NCBI RefSeq assembly: GCF_001718195.1
Contig: NZ_MCNV01000001.1
Span: 496,001-560,000, forward strand
DNA: 64,000 nt
Direction: 5' to 3'
Source: Paraburkholderia nodosa
Lineage (GTDB): Bacteria; Pseudomonadota; Gammaproteobacteria; Burkholderiales; Burkholderiaceae
Positions 1 to 7,294 of the stretch are shown here, piece by piece (position 1 is the stretch's first letter; every line of letters starts with the position of its first letter). A program made the translations under genes and the position numbers. The notes beneath the pieces are model-generated. The model had not been told where the DNA came from. It did no database searches and was given only the letters and a program-made list of their open reading frames with translations.

Positions 1-532
1 CACGCTCGCCCGCGAGCATGCGTTTGCGCGGCAACTCGTGAACAGCGGCCGGCTTTCCGTGCCGGCGGTGTTGCGCGAATCGACCTTGAACACGCCCGAC
101 GAAGAGACGTTCGACGGCCAGATGGAGCCAGGCGCTTCGTGCGTAGACGCGCCGGTGCAAAACGCAGCGGGCGGCGAAAGCTGGCTGCTCGCGCATCTGG
201 GCGACCAGTTCGCGGGCCTCGTGTTCAGCCGCGCGGGCTCGGCCTTCGATACCGCGACGCTCGACACGCTGCAGGCGCTCTCGCGTTCCGCGGTGCCGCT
301 CAAGTTCGTGGTGATGCTCGAAGGCAACGCGGCTGTGCCCGCGGGTCTGCCTGCATCGACCGCGGTGCTGCGCGACGTGCACGGGCTGGCGGCGCAGCGC
401 TACGGCGCGCAGGACGGCGCGTTCTATCTGATTCGTCCGGACCAGCACGTGAGCGCGCGCTGGCGGCGCGCCGATGCGGCGCGCGTGCAGAGCGCGCTCA
501 AGCGGGCGCTGTGCGTGCAAGGCACGGCATAG
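1..532 (+). CDS. FAD-dependent aromatic-ring hydroxylase type oxidoreductase, C-terminal part (cut by window edge)
   Basis: The frame is already open at base 2 and ends at TAG 530-532, leaving about 176 C-terminal residues. They match the end of the MhpA/PheA/TfdB class of FAD monooxygenases: the stretch reading ARQLVNSGRLSVP, then a thioredoxin-like C-terminal domain that closes with YLIRPDQHVSARWRR. The FAD-binding N-terminus lies outside the window, so the substrate cannot be inferred. An internal ATG at base 38 is not the start, because coding continues upstream. The DUF2783 gene 18 bases downstream is the usual partner of this enzyme class, which supports the family call. Confidence 0.75.
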   Translation, partial: TLAREHAFARQLVNSGRLSVPAVLRESTLNTPDEETFDGQMEPGASCVDAPVQNAAGGESWLLAHLGDQFAGLVFSRAGSAFDTATLDTLQALSRSAVPLKFVVMLEGNAAVPAGLPASTAVLRDVHGLAAQRYGAQDGAFYLIRPDQHVSARWRRADAARVQSALKRALCVQGTA

Positions 533-550
533 AGGAACGAGGAGGCAACC

Positions 551-781
551 ATGCTGAACACCCAACCGAATCTGGCAAGACCGGACGACTTTTATGAAGC
601 GCTGATCGACATGCATCGCGATCTCGACGAGGCGCAGAGTCAATCTGTCAATGCGCAGTTGATCCTGCTGCTCGCGAACCACATCGGCGAGCACGAAACG
701 CTGATGCAAGCGCTTCGCTTCGCGCGCGCAGGCGTGAGCGCGCCGGCGAGCAACGGCGACACGGGAAAACTTGCGGCGTGA
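551..781 (+). CDS. DUF2783 domain protein
   Basis: A 76-residue acidic, helical protein that follows the oxidoreductase gene by 18 bases and has a good ribosome site (gaggaggcaacc) before its ATG. The core DDFYEALIDMHRDLDEAQS and the following LILLLANHIGEHETLMQAL match the DUF2783 family, small proteins encoded beside FAD monooxygenases. No catalytic residues are evident and the molecular role is unknown. The two genes share the terminator at 812-845, so they form the end of one operon. Confidence 0.8.
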   Translation: MLNTQPNLARPDDFYEALIDMHRDLDEAQSQSVNAQLILLLANHIGEHETLMQALRFARAGVSAPASNGDTGKLAA

Positions 782-811
782 AAGCCTGAAAGAGACGGAT
801 AGCGTTGACAC

Positions 812-845
812 ATGCGGCCAGTGCGAACTGGCCGCATTTATTTAC
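812..845 (+). terminator. Rho-independent terminator of the oxidoreductase-DUF2783 operon
   Basis: ATGCGGCCAGT and ACTGGCCGCAT form a perfect 11-bp stem around a GCGA loop and are followed by a T-rich tail (TTATTTAC). The rest of the 316-base gap to the next gene (846-1097) shows no gene; it should hold the promoter of the motor-like operon. Confidence 0.85.
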
Positions 846-1097
846 GTCACGCAATTCACAGCCCATTTGCAGCACTTCTCGCGCAAGCAATCGTTTGCGC
901 TTGCAATGCGCGCATGACACACCGGCGCACAGGCTTGCGCTAACGCCTTTCGGCTCGCTTTCCACGCGTGCCATCTATGCAAGCTGATTCAAGAACACCT
1001 TGGGAAACGCCGTAAACGCGGCACATAGCACTCACTTCGCAAACGCATAGATAGTCAGACAAATGCGGGCGATGAAATCGTTTTCCGGGGATACAAC

Positions 1098-2324
1098 TTG
1101 AATCGCAGCAGTCAAACATGGTCGCGTACGGCGGCGCCGGGCGAGATCATTTATTCGGAAGGCTTTGCAGGCGAACGGTTGATCTTCGTGATCGCCGACG
1201 GCAAGGTCGAAATCTCCACCCGTTGCGATGACAAGAAAGTCGTCATGGCCACGCTCGGACGCGGCGAATTTTTCGGCGAGACGGCGCTGCTCGGTGCGGA
1301 ACCACGATCGAACACGGCGAAAGCGCTGAGCTTTTGCCAGCTGACCGTCGTGCCGGCGACTCTAATCGAAGAGGAACTCGAACGCGTCACGCCGATGCTG
1401 CGCCATGTGGTGCGCACGCTCACGCGGCGCGTCAAGGCGAAGGACGATCTGCTCGCCACCTACACCCATGCCGACTTCATGCCGGGCGTACTGTCGTACG
1501 CGCATGTGCTCGCGCTGATCGCAGGGGCGAGCGATCGCGCCGAAGGCGGCGATACCTGGTCGCGACAGGGCGCGAGTGGTGCCGAAGTGAGCGTGCCGCT
1601 CGCCGACGTCGTGCAGAAATGCCGTGCCGTGGCCGGCCATTCTCGTCCGCATGTGATGGCCATGCTCCGGCGCATGGAGAAGCTCAATCTCGTCGCGATG
1701 CAAAGCGGGCAGGCCACGCATCTCGCCAACAATGCGGCAGCGGCAGAAGGCGCGTTGGGCCGCCAGCTGGTGACGTTCGACCCCGTACGCATCGTGGAGC
1801 GCGCGACGCAGGTCGCAGACAGCGATCTCGATGTGTCGATCAACAGCGAACTCGAACTGATCGAGCTGGGCGATCTCGAAGCGCTGATCGGCGTGGAGCG
1901 CAAGGTCATTCTCAACAAGCTCTCGCACGCCGAAATCGCCGATGAGGTCTTCGCGTTCCGCAAGTCGAAGGTGCTGAACTTCGTCGAGCAAAAGGGCGTG
2001 GCGTATTTCTCGAAGCGCACGGGGCGAGGCTCGGGCGAACTCAAGTCGCTCGACGATCTGTTGTTCGTCGATCAACGCACGCTGTTCGAAGCCGTGAGCG
2101 CACTCGATACCTACGATCTCGCGAAACTGCTCGCCTCGATCGAAGATCAGGCCGTATCCGAGCGCCTGCTCTCGGTAATGGCGGACGCACGCAAGAATGA
2201 AGTGTCGTGGGTCATGCGCCGCGACATCAAGATCGATCCCGTGGAAGTCGAAGATATCGAGCAGCGCCTGCTTGAAGCGGTGCGTGCACTCAAGTCGCCT
2301 GGCGGACGCCAGGCAGATCGCTGA
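1098..2324 (+). CDS. cyclic-nucleotide-binding / winged-helix / FliG-C-like fusion protein
   Basis: A 408-residue cytoplasmic protein. Residues about 13-110 are a CRP-type cyclic nucleotide domain; GEFFGETALLGAEPRSNTA (57-75) is the phosphate-binding cassette, with Glu61 and Arg70-Ser71 where CRP has its ligand residues. Residues 165-205 (PLADVVQKCRAVAGHSRPHV and after) look like a CRP-like winged helix. Residues 316-398 can be aligned by eye with the C-terminal torque domain of E. coli FliG over its whole length, for example DLLFVDQRTLFEAV against NLVDVDDRSIQRLL; 250-300 looks like a weaker copy of the same fold. Several charged torque-helix positions differ and the helix is about three residues longer. 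The start is TTG with GGGGA upstream. Only 14 bases separate it from the MotA-like gene. I know no named family with this architecture; a ligand-gated rotor-like partner of the stator is inference. Confidence 0.75.
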   Translation: MNRSSQTWSRTAAPGEIIYSEGFAGERLIFVIADGKVEISTRCDDKKVVMATLGRGEFFGETALLGAEPRSNTAKALSFCQLTVVPATLIEEELERVTPMLRHVVRTLTRRVKAKDDLLATYTHADFMPGVLSYAHVLALIAGASDRAEGGDTWSRQGASGAEVSVPLADVVQKCRAVAGHSRPHVMAMLRRMEKLNLVAMQSGQATHLANNAAAAEGALGRQLVTFDPVRIVERATQVADSDLDVSINSELELIELGDLEALIGVERKVILNKLSHAEIADEVFAFRKSKVLNFVEQKGVAYFSKRTGRGSGELKSLDDLLFVDQRTLFEAVSALDTYDLAKLLASIEDQAVSERLLSVMADARKNEVSWVMRRDIKIDPVEVEDIEQRLLEAVRALKSPGGRQADR

Positions 2325-2338
2325 GTTGGGAGACACGC

Positions 2339-3142
2339 ATGGATCTGCTTACCCTGATCGGTATCGCCATTGGCGCGCTCGCTGTGGTCGCGGGCTTCTC
2401 GCTCGAAGGCGGCCATTTCGTCACGCTGCTCCAGCCCGAGGCGCTGGCCATCGTGCTGGGCGGCACGCTCGGCGCCGTGATGATCCAGAACACGTGGGCG
2501 CGCTTCTTCGACGCCATCAAGCATTTGCGCATGGCGTTCGTGAAAGCGCCGCGCGTCGATGAAGCGAGCCTCGCCGCCGTGCTGGAGTGGGGCGATCAGG
2601 CCAAGCTCAACGGACTGCTCGCATTCGAGTCGATGGACCTGCAGGGCATTCATCCGTACGCGCGGCGTGGGCTCGAACTGCTTGCGAGCGGTGTTTCGAC
2701 CGCCGTGCTCGAAGATGCGCTCCAGCGCGAACTCGAAGCCTCCGGGCGCAAGCACATGGCGGCGGCGCGCGTGTGGCAGCAGGCGGGCGGCTATGCGCCC
2801 ACGTTTGGCATTCTCGGCTCGGTGCTCGGCCTCATTCAGGTCACGGGGCATCTGATCGAGCCTGCCGAACTCGGGCCCGGCATTGCCGTGGCCTTCATCG
2901 CCACGCTGTACGGACTTGCTTTCGCGAACCTCGTTTTTCTGCCGCTGTATGGCAAGATACGCGCGCATATCGAAAGCGAACTGCGCCTGCGCAAGCTCTA
3001 TCTCGACGGCCTGCTCGCCATTTCGCGCAAGGAGTCGCCGCACACGATCGCCACGCGTCTCGCTGGCGAGGTGGGCGGCAAGAGCGGCGGTTTGCAGGGC
3101 GAAGCGAACGTATGGGCGCTGGACACCACGCACGCGAGCTGA
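2339..3142 (+). CDS. MotA/MotC-like stator (proton or sodium channel) protein
   Basis: 267 residues with the MotA topology: membrane segments at about 2-22, 30-50, 152-172 and 181-204, and a cytoplasmic loop between the second and third. The loop carries YARRGLELLASG (107-118), matching the MotA region that holds the FliG-contacting Arg90, and acidic residues about ten positions later. Pro154 (GGYAPTFGILG) and Pro202 fit the conserved prolines near the channel. The N-terminus, with an EGGH loop, resembles MotC of Pseudomonas more than E. coli MotA. The C-terminal tail is short, unlike ZorA of Zorya defence systems. It is second in a three-gene operon with a FliG-like protein upstream and a MotB-like protein downstream. 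Confidence 0.85.
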   Translation: MDLLTLIGIAIGALAVVAGFSLEGGHFVTLLQPEALAIVLGGTLGAVMIQNTWARFFDAIKHLRMAFVKAPRVDEASLAAVLEWGDQAKLNGLLAFESMDLQGIHPYARRGLELLASGVSTAVLEDALQRELEASGRKHMAAARVWQQAGGYAPTFGILGSVLGLIQVTGHLIEPAELGPGIAVAFIATLYGLAFANLVFLPLYGKIRAHIESELRLRKLYLDGLLAISRKESPHTIATRLAGEVGGKSGGLQGEANVWALDTTHAS

Positions 3143-3148
3143 CCGCCC

Positions 3149-3811
3149 ATGCTTTCCGATAAAGACTTGCCGCTCACGGCACAGTTCGATCACGACGAGG
3201 ACGAGGGCGGCGAATCGAGTTCCGGCCGCTGGCTCATTTCCTACGCGGACCTGATCACGACGCTGATGGTGCTGTTCCTCGCGCTCTACGCGATGCAGCT
3301 GGCGAAGCATAAGGAATCCGAAATACGATCGGCAGCGCAATCGACGAGCACGGCGGCAGCGGCCGTGAAAATGCCCGCCGTCGATCAGGCATTGCTCGCC
3401 GCGCTCGAAACGCTGCGCCAGCGCGGCGAAATCACGATCGTGCCGGCGGCGCGCGGCGTGGAGATCGGCATCAACGCGAAGATCCTGTTCAACGCGGGCG
3501 ATGCCACGCTGCTGCCCGAATCGCTTGGCGTGCTGGGCCGTATCGCCGAGGTGTTGCGCGCGGCGCCGGCGGGCAACATCCTCGTGGAAGGGCACACCGA
3601 CAGCACGCCGATCTCGAACGCGAAATTCGCGTCGAACTGGGAACTCTCATCGGCGCGTGCGGGCGCGGTGGTGCGCTATCTGGTCGAGCGCGGCATCGAA
3701 CCTCACCGGCTCGCTGCGATTGGCCGCGCCGACAACTTCCCGCTCGTGGCAGGCAACGACCCCGCGAGCCGCGCGCTGAACCGGCGCGTGACGCTGATCG
3801 TGCAGCGCTGA
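3149..3811 (+). CDS. MotB/MotD-like stator protein with OmpA peptidoglycan-binding domain
   Basis: 220 residues. After an acidic cytoplasmic N-terminus comes one membrane helix (about 28-49) containing SYADLITTLM; Asp34 is the equivalent of the ion-carrying Asp32 of MotB. Residues about 100-220 are an OmpA/MotB domain with VEGHTDSTPI, an NWELSSARA helix and NRRVTLIVQR at the end, which anchors stators to peptidoglycan. It starts six bases after the MotA-like gene, so the two are surely co-translated and would form a stator. No flagellar structural gene is nearby. Confidence 0.87.
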   Translation: MLSDKDLPLTAQFDHDEDEGGESSSGRWLISYADLITTLMVLFLALYAMQLAKHKESEIRSAAQSTSTAAAAVKMPAVDQALLAALETLRQRGEITIVPAARGVEIGINAKILFNAGDATLLPESLGVLGRIAEVLRAAPAGNILVEGHTDSTPISNAKFASNWELSSARAGAVVRYLVERGIEPHRLAAIGRADNFPLVAGNDPASRALNRRVTLIVQR

Positions 3812-3850
3812 AGCTCATGCCCTACGCGTGATCGCCAAAGCAAACGCGCG

Positions 3851-4333
3851 TCACACTTGCATGGACGGCACGTCCTTCATGCAGCGCAAGGCGAACATCG
3901 ACCGGCTGTGGCGAATGCTCGAGATGCGATAGAGCTTCTCGCGCAGGAAGCGTTCGTAGCCGGCGGTGCCATCGACCGCCACCTTGATCCAGTAGTCGTA
4001 CTCGCCGGAGACGAGATAGGCCTCCAGCACTTCGGGCAGCGCCGCGAGTTCTGCGCCGAAGCGCGCGAGTGCGTCGTCTTCGTGACGGTCGAGCGTCACT
4101 TCCAGAATCACGATGTCGGCGTAGCCCAGCTTTTGCTGGTTCACGAGCGCGACATAGCCGTCGATATAGCCATCGGCTTCGAGCTGGCGCGTGCGGTTCC
4201 AGCACGCGGTGGTGGACATGCCCACTTGCTCGGCCAGTTCGGCGTTCGAAAGTCGGGCGTTCTTTTGCAGGGCGCTGAGGATCTTGCGGTCCTGGTTGTC
4301 GAGCGCTTTGGGCGGGCGTTCACGAGGGCTCAT
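3851..4333 (-). CDS. Lrp/AsnC family transcription regulator
   Basis: 160 residues starting at the ATG before SPRERPPKALDNQDRKIL. The N-terminal winged helix (LSNAELAEQVGMSTTACWNR) is followed by an AsnC_trans_reg ligand domain with LVSGEYDYWIKV. The frame is open further upstream, but that stretch reads as non-coding. It is transcribed away from the LysE exporter at 4738. An Lrp-type regulator beside an amino acid exporter is a common pair, so control of the exporter by an amino acid is likely but inferred. Confidence 0.85.
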   Translation of the reverse strand: MSPRERPPKALDNQDRKILSALQKNARLSNAELAEQVGMSTTACWNRTRQLEADGYIDGYVALVNQQKLGYADIVILEVTLDRHEDDALARFGAELAALPEVLEAYLVSGEYDYWIKVAVDGTAGYERFLREKLYRISSIRHSRSMFALRCMKDVPSMQV

Positions 4334-4737
4334 GGCGAAAAAGAATCTTGTCCAGGTTGTGGCAATTTTAACGGAAGAAGATTCCGTCAATTGGCCAATT
4401 CTGCCTGAAAACCGGAAGCCTATACACGCTATTCCCCGGTATATTTTCCGCATGCCTTCTTGCCTGGCACGACCCACGCGGCCACCTCCCCGCAGTGGGA
4501 AGCGCCGTCGCAGCCACGAGCCGCGGCGGTCCGTCAGGGCCGTTTCCGTTGCATTCTGCGGCGGCTACCGGGCGTTGCGTGCGTTCACCGCGCTGCCAGC
4601 AATGTCCGGTCAGGCAGATGGCATTTGAAAACCGCGCTTTCGCGCGGTTTTTTGTTGCCCGTTTTCGATACCCGTTTTTAATAACCCCGGCGACCCCGAG
4701 CGCCGTTCGTCATCCGTCTTCGCCAGCACGCCCCGCA
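4334..4737. other. divergent intergenic region, possible lysE leader RNA
   Basis: 404 bases between the divergent Lrp and LysE genes. The part up to about 4440 is A/T-richer and should carry both promoters. From 4440 to 4620 it is GC-rich with several short inverted repeats and no convincing gene, and it ends in an intrinsic terminator 85 bases before the lysE start. That arrangement would suit an attenuator or a riboswitch; I do not recognise a known class. Confidence 0.4.
4628..4653 (+). terminator. intrinsic terminator inside the lysE leader
   Basis: AAAACCGCGC pairs perfectly with GCGCGGTTTT around TTTC, followed by further Ts. It points in the direction of lysE but no gene ends upstream on this strand, so it would stop a leader transcript. 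The reverse strand could also terminate weakly. Confidence 0.7.
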
Positions 4738-5364
4738 ATGTCGATCCAGCTGTATCTCTCTTTTCTCGCCGCCGCGCTCGTCCTTGTCTACACGCCCGGT
4801 CCCGTCAACGTGCTCACCATGAGCCAGGCGCTCCATGCCGGCTGGCGTCACGCGCTGCCCTGCGTCTGGGGCGGCACGCTCGCGGTGCTCCTCCAGCTCG
4901 CTGTGACGGCGCTGTGTCTCAATTCGCTGCTGCTCATTAGTGAGCATTCACTTACGGTCTTGCGATGGCTGGGCGCGGCCTATCTGGTCTGGCTCGGCTG
5001 CAAGCAGTGGCGCAGCCGCTCCTTGACGGGCACGGATGCCCCTGCCGAAGCCGATGGCGCGAGCCGTCGCGATTTGTTCTGGCGCGGATTCGCGACTTCC
5101 GGGCTGAACCCGAAGACCTTGCTGTTCTTCCCGTCGTTTTTCCCGCAGTTCATGAGCGCCGATGCGCCCTGGAGCGCCAATCGTCAATATATGCTGCTGG
5201 CGGCGACGTTCGCGCTGCTGTTTGCGGGCGGCGTGGCTTCGATGGCGCTCTTTTCGCACCGGCTGCGCCACGTGCTGCAGCGGCCGAGGCGCATGCGCGC
5301 CGTGAATCGCCTGATGGGCAGCCTGCTCGTGGGTATGGGCGCGATGATGGCCGGCTTGCGCTGA
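4738..5364 (+). CDS. LysE/RhtB family amino acid exporter
   Basis: 208 residues from the ATG at 4738; the frame is open further upstream, but that part is leader-like. The start of the protein reads LSFLAAALVLVYTPGPVNVL, the LysE signature with the TPGPxN motif in the first helix. Six hydrophobic segments are visible, and the motif GLNPKTLLFFPSFFPQF near residue 125 is typical of the family. It should export an amino acid or derivative across the inner membrane. The substrate cannot be read from the sequence; the divergent Lrp/AsnC gene suggests induction by an amino acid. Confidence 0.87.
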   Translation: MSIQLYLSFLAAALVLVYTPGPVNVLTMSQALHAGWRHALPCVWGGTLAVLLQLAVTALCLNSLLLISEHSLTVLRWLGAAYLVWLGCKQWRSRSLTGTDAPAEADGASRRDLFWRGFATSGLNPKTLLFFPSFFPQFMSADAPWSANRQYMLLAATFALLFAGGVASMALFSHRLRHVLQRPRRMRAVNRLMGSLLVGMGAMMAGLR

Positions 5365-5438
5365 GCGCGCAGGCGGCGGATGGCTCGCGCGGGCGCGCGA
5401 ACCGGGTGGCGTGACGCGGGTTTGGCGCGCGGCGATGC

Positions 5439-6551
5439 TTAAGGCGAGGTGGTCGATGCGGCCGGCGCTGCGGTCGGCATGGCCGCTGAGGGTGTTGCCG
5501 ATTCCGCTGGCACGCTCTGGGTGCCGGAGATCGTCGAGGCCGAGGCGAGCGTTTGTGCCGTCGCTACGCTAGCCGACGCCGCCACGGGCGTCGCGGCATT
5601 GTGAGTGGTCACACTCGTCGCGAGCGCCGCAGATTGCGGGTTTGCCGCAACCGGCGCCGGCACACCCATGATCGCCGCCGCGGTTGCGGCGCCGTGGTCG
5701 ACCGGTGCGGATGCACCCGGCGCAGAAGCGGCAGGCGCGGGCGCCGCCGTGGCAGGCGCCGGCGTTGGCGCGGGCGCAGCCGGTGGCGCTGTCACAACCG
5801 GCGCGGCCGGCAGCGCGTTGCTGTGCAACACCGCCGCACCCGTCGCGGCAGCCGCAGCGGCGGCCGCCGGTGCGGCCGACCCCACCGTGGTCGCGGCGGG
5901 TGCGGCGCTTGCCGTGACCGGCTCGATCGGCGGCGGCAACGGCGAAATCTTGATCGCGCCGCCGCCCGGCACAGGCTCGCTGCGTGCCGAAGCGCTCAAA
6001 TAGCGCCCCACCAGATCGAAGAAGCGCGAGTAAAACGGGCCCGACTGGATCGTCTCGCTCGAAATCTTGACCATCTCGTCGCTGTTCGAGCGAATCGGCA
6101 GCGAAACCGACCCCAGAATCGAGAGCCCCACGCTCGCCGATGTATCGCTCTTCTTGAGCGCGTAGCCGTTCTGCACGGCGTTCACGTACACCATGCTCGT
6201 ATTGCTCGCGTCGCCCGGCGTGCAGACCACGTGCACCTCCACGACGATGTGCTGATCCAACGTCGGCTGGAAGTTCTTCGTGGCGTCGACGGTGTCGTCG
6301 CGCGTCATCGTCGTCATGTAGCCCTGACTCAGCAGTGCGCGGCGCGACGATTCGCAGGCGTCAGTGCTCGCGTAGTTGAAGCTGCGCGAGAACTGGCTGG
6401 GCGCGGTGCTCAGCAGCTGATCTTCCTGGAACTTGGGCTTGGGCGAGGAGCACGCGCCGAGCGCAGCAGCCAGCGTCACCGTGATGACGGCGAGAGCGGC
6501 GCTGCGAAGCGGGACGGGCAAACGAGGGAAAACTTTTAAAAAACGGGACAT
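5439..6551 (-). CDS. DUF2242 lipoprotein
   Basis: 370 residues from the ATG before SRFLKVFPRL. A signal sequence ends in a lipobox (ALGACSS, Cys34), so it is probably an outer-membrane or periplasmic lipoprotein. The folded DUF2242 domain covers about 40-185 (QFSRSFNYASTDACESSRRA and on). From about 195 to the end it is almost only Ala, Pro, Ser, Thr and Val, a low-complexity tail. The role of the family is unknown. The gene converges with lysE without a clear terminator between them. Confidence 0.8.
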   Translation of the reverse strand: MSRFLKVFPRLPVPLRSAALAVITVTLAAALGACSSPKPKFQEDQLLSTAPSQFSRSFNYASTDACESSRRALLSQGYMTTMTRDDTVDATKNFQPTLDQHIVVEVHVVCTPGDASNTSMVYVNAVQNGYALKKSDTSASVGLSILGSVSLPIRSNSDEMVKISSETIQSGPFYSRFFDLVGRYLSASARSEPVPGGGAIKISPLPPPIEPVTASAAPAATTVGSAAPAAAAAAAATGAAVLHSNALPAAPVVTAPPAAPAPTPAPATAAPAPAASAPGASAPVDHGAATAAAIMGVPAPVAANPQSAALATSVTTHNAATPVAASASVATAQTLASASTISGTQSVPAESATPSAAMPTAAPAASTTSP

Positions 6552-6906
6552 ATTCGGGGCAAACAGGGCAGCAATGCGGCATTGCATCGGACGGCATGCA
6601 TTGTAGTTCGGTTCCGCTGCGCACGACCGAACGCTCGTTTTTTCGAGGCATTTCGAAAGCCGGACGAAGGCGTCTCGAAGCTTACATCCCACATGACAAA
6701 AAAAACGGGCTTCCGTCCAACGCGAAAGCCCGTATCAAGCCGGCGCCCGGGACAGCGAGCGGAGAAGAGAACCCGCTGGCGTGCGCCGCAGCCGGGTACC
6801 GCCGGCTGTTCTGTGCGCGATGCGCCAAATCGTCCGAGCCACACTTGGCGCCGCGCCCGCAACGCGGCGTGAGTGGGGGCTCACTTCATCGGTTCACTTC
6901 GTCGAC
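6552..6906. other. intergenic, no gene seen
   Basis: 355 bases between the start of the DUF2242 gene and the stop of the LivK remnant. The low-GC stretch up to about 6690 probably holds the DUF2242 promoter. Apart from the minus-strand terminator at 6698-6733 I see nothing in it. Confidence 0.5.
6698..6733 (-). terminator. intrinsic terminator downstream of the LivK remnant
   Basis: Read on the minus strand, ACGGGCTT and AAGCCCGT form an 8-bp stem that is followed by a run of eight Ts. It lies 175 bases past the LivK remnant and is probably the old livK terminator, kept after the gene was truncated. Confidence 0.7.
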
Positions 6907-7245
6907 TTACTTCGTGCCGACCGTCGTGAGCGGCTGCCACTTGCCGTTCACGACCTTGTAGACCGTCACGCCGCCGTATTTGAGGTCGCCGTACTGGTCG
7001 TAGGCCAGCTCGTTCGTGGTCACGCCCTTCATGTTCGTCGTCTTGAGCGAGGCGAGGTAGAGGTGCGGATCGGTCGAATTCGCCTTCTTCATGGCGGCGA
7101 ACACGGCGCGCGTGCCGTCATACGCGTACGGCGAATACAGCTCGACCGGCTTGTTGAAGCGCTTGGTGTAGCGCTCGACATAGCTCTTGCCACCCGGCAT
7201 CTGGTCGAGCGGGCTGCCGCCTGACGAAGCGAGCGCGCCATCGGC
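6907..7245 (-). pseudogene. LivK-type branched-chain amino acid binding protein, C-terminal remnant
   Basis: About 110 residues remain, reading ADGALASSGGSPLDQMPGG and then KRFNKPVELYSPYAYDGTRA, a GVTTNELAYDQYGDLKYGG stretch and the stop. These are the last third of a periplasmic Leu/Ile/Val-type binding protein of ABC transporters. The signal peptide and the first lobe are missing; upstream the similarity stops around 7245 and the stop codon of the APC permease is only about 50 bases away. The first in-frame ATG (7200) lies inside the conserved domain, so no functional product is expected. A deletion that joined the permease end to livK is the simplest reading. Confidence 0.75.
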
Positions 7246-7294
7246 GGACGCTCGCCGTTTTTCTTGAAGCAGACTTGAGTGTGCAGCGCTGCGC

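Noticed and set aside
2147..3595. Minus-strand frame of 482 codons over the motor-like operon
   Set aside because: Shadow of three well supported plus-strand genes; Arg/His-rich with no motif.
2339..3811. Zorya-type defence system (ZorA/ZorB)
   Set aside because: The MotA-like protein has no long cytoplasmic tail, and no ZorC, ZorD or ZorE gene is present.
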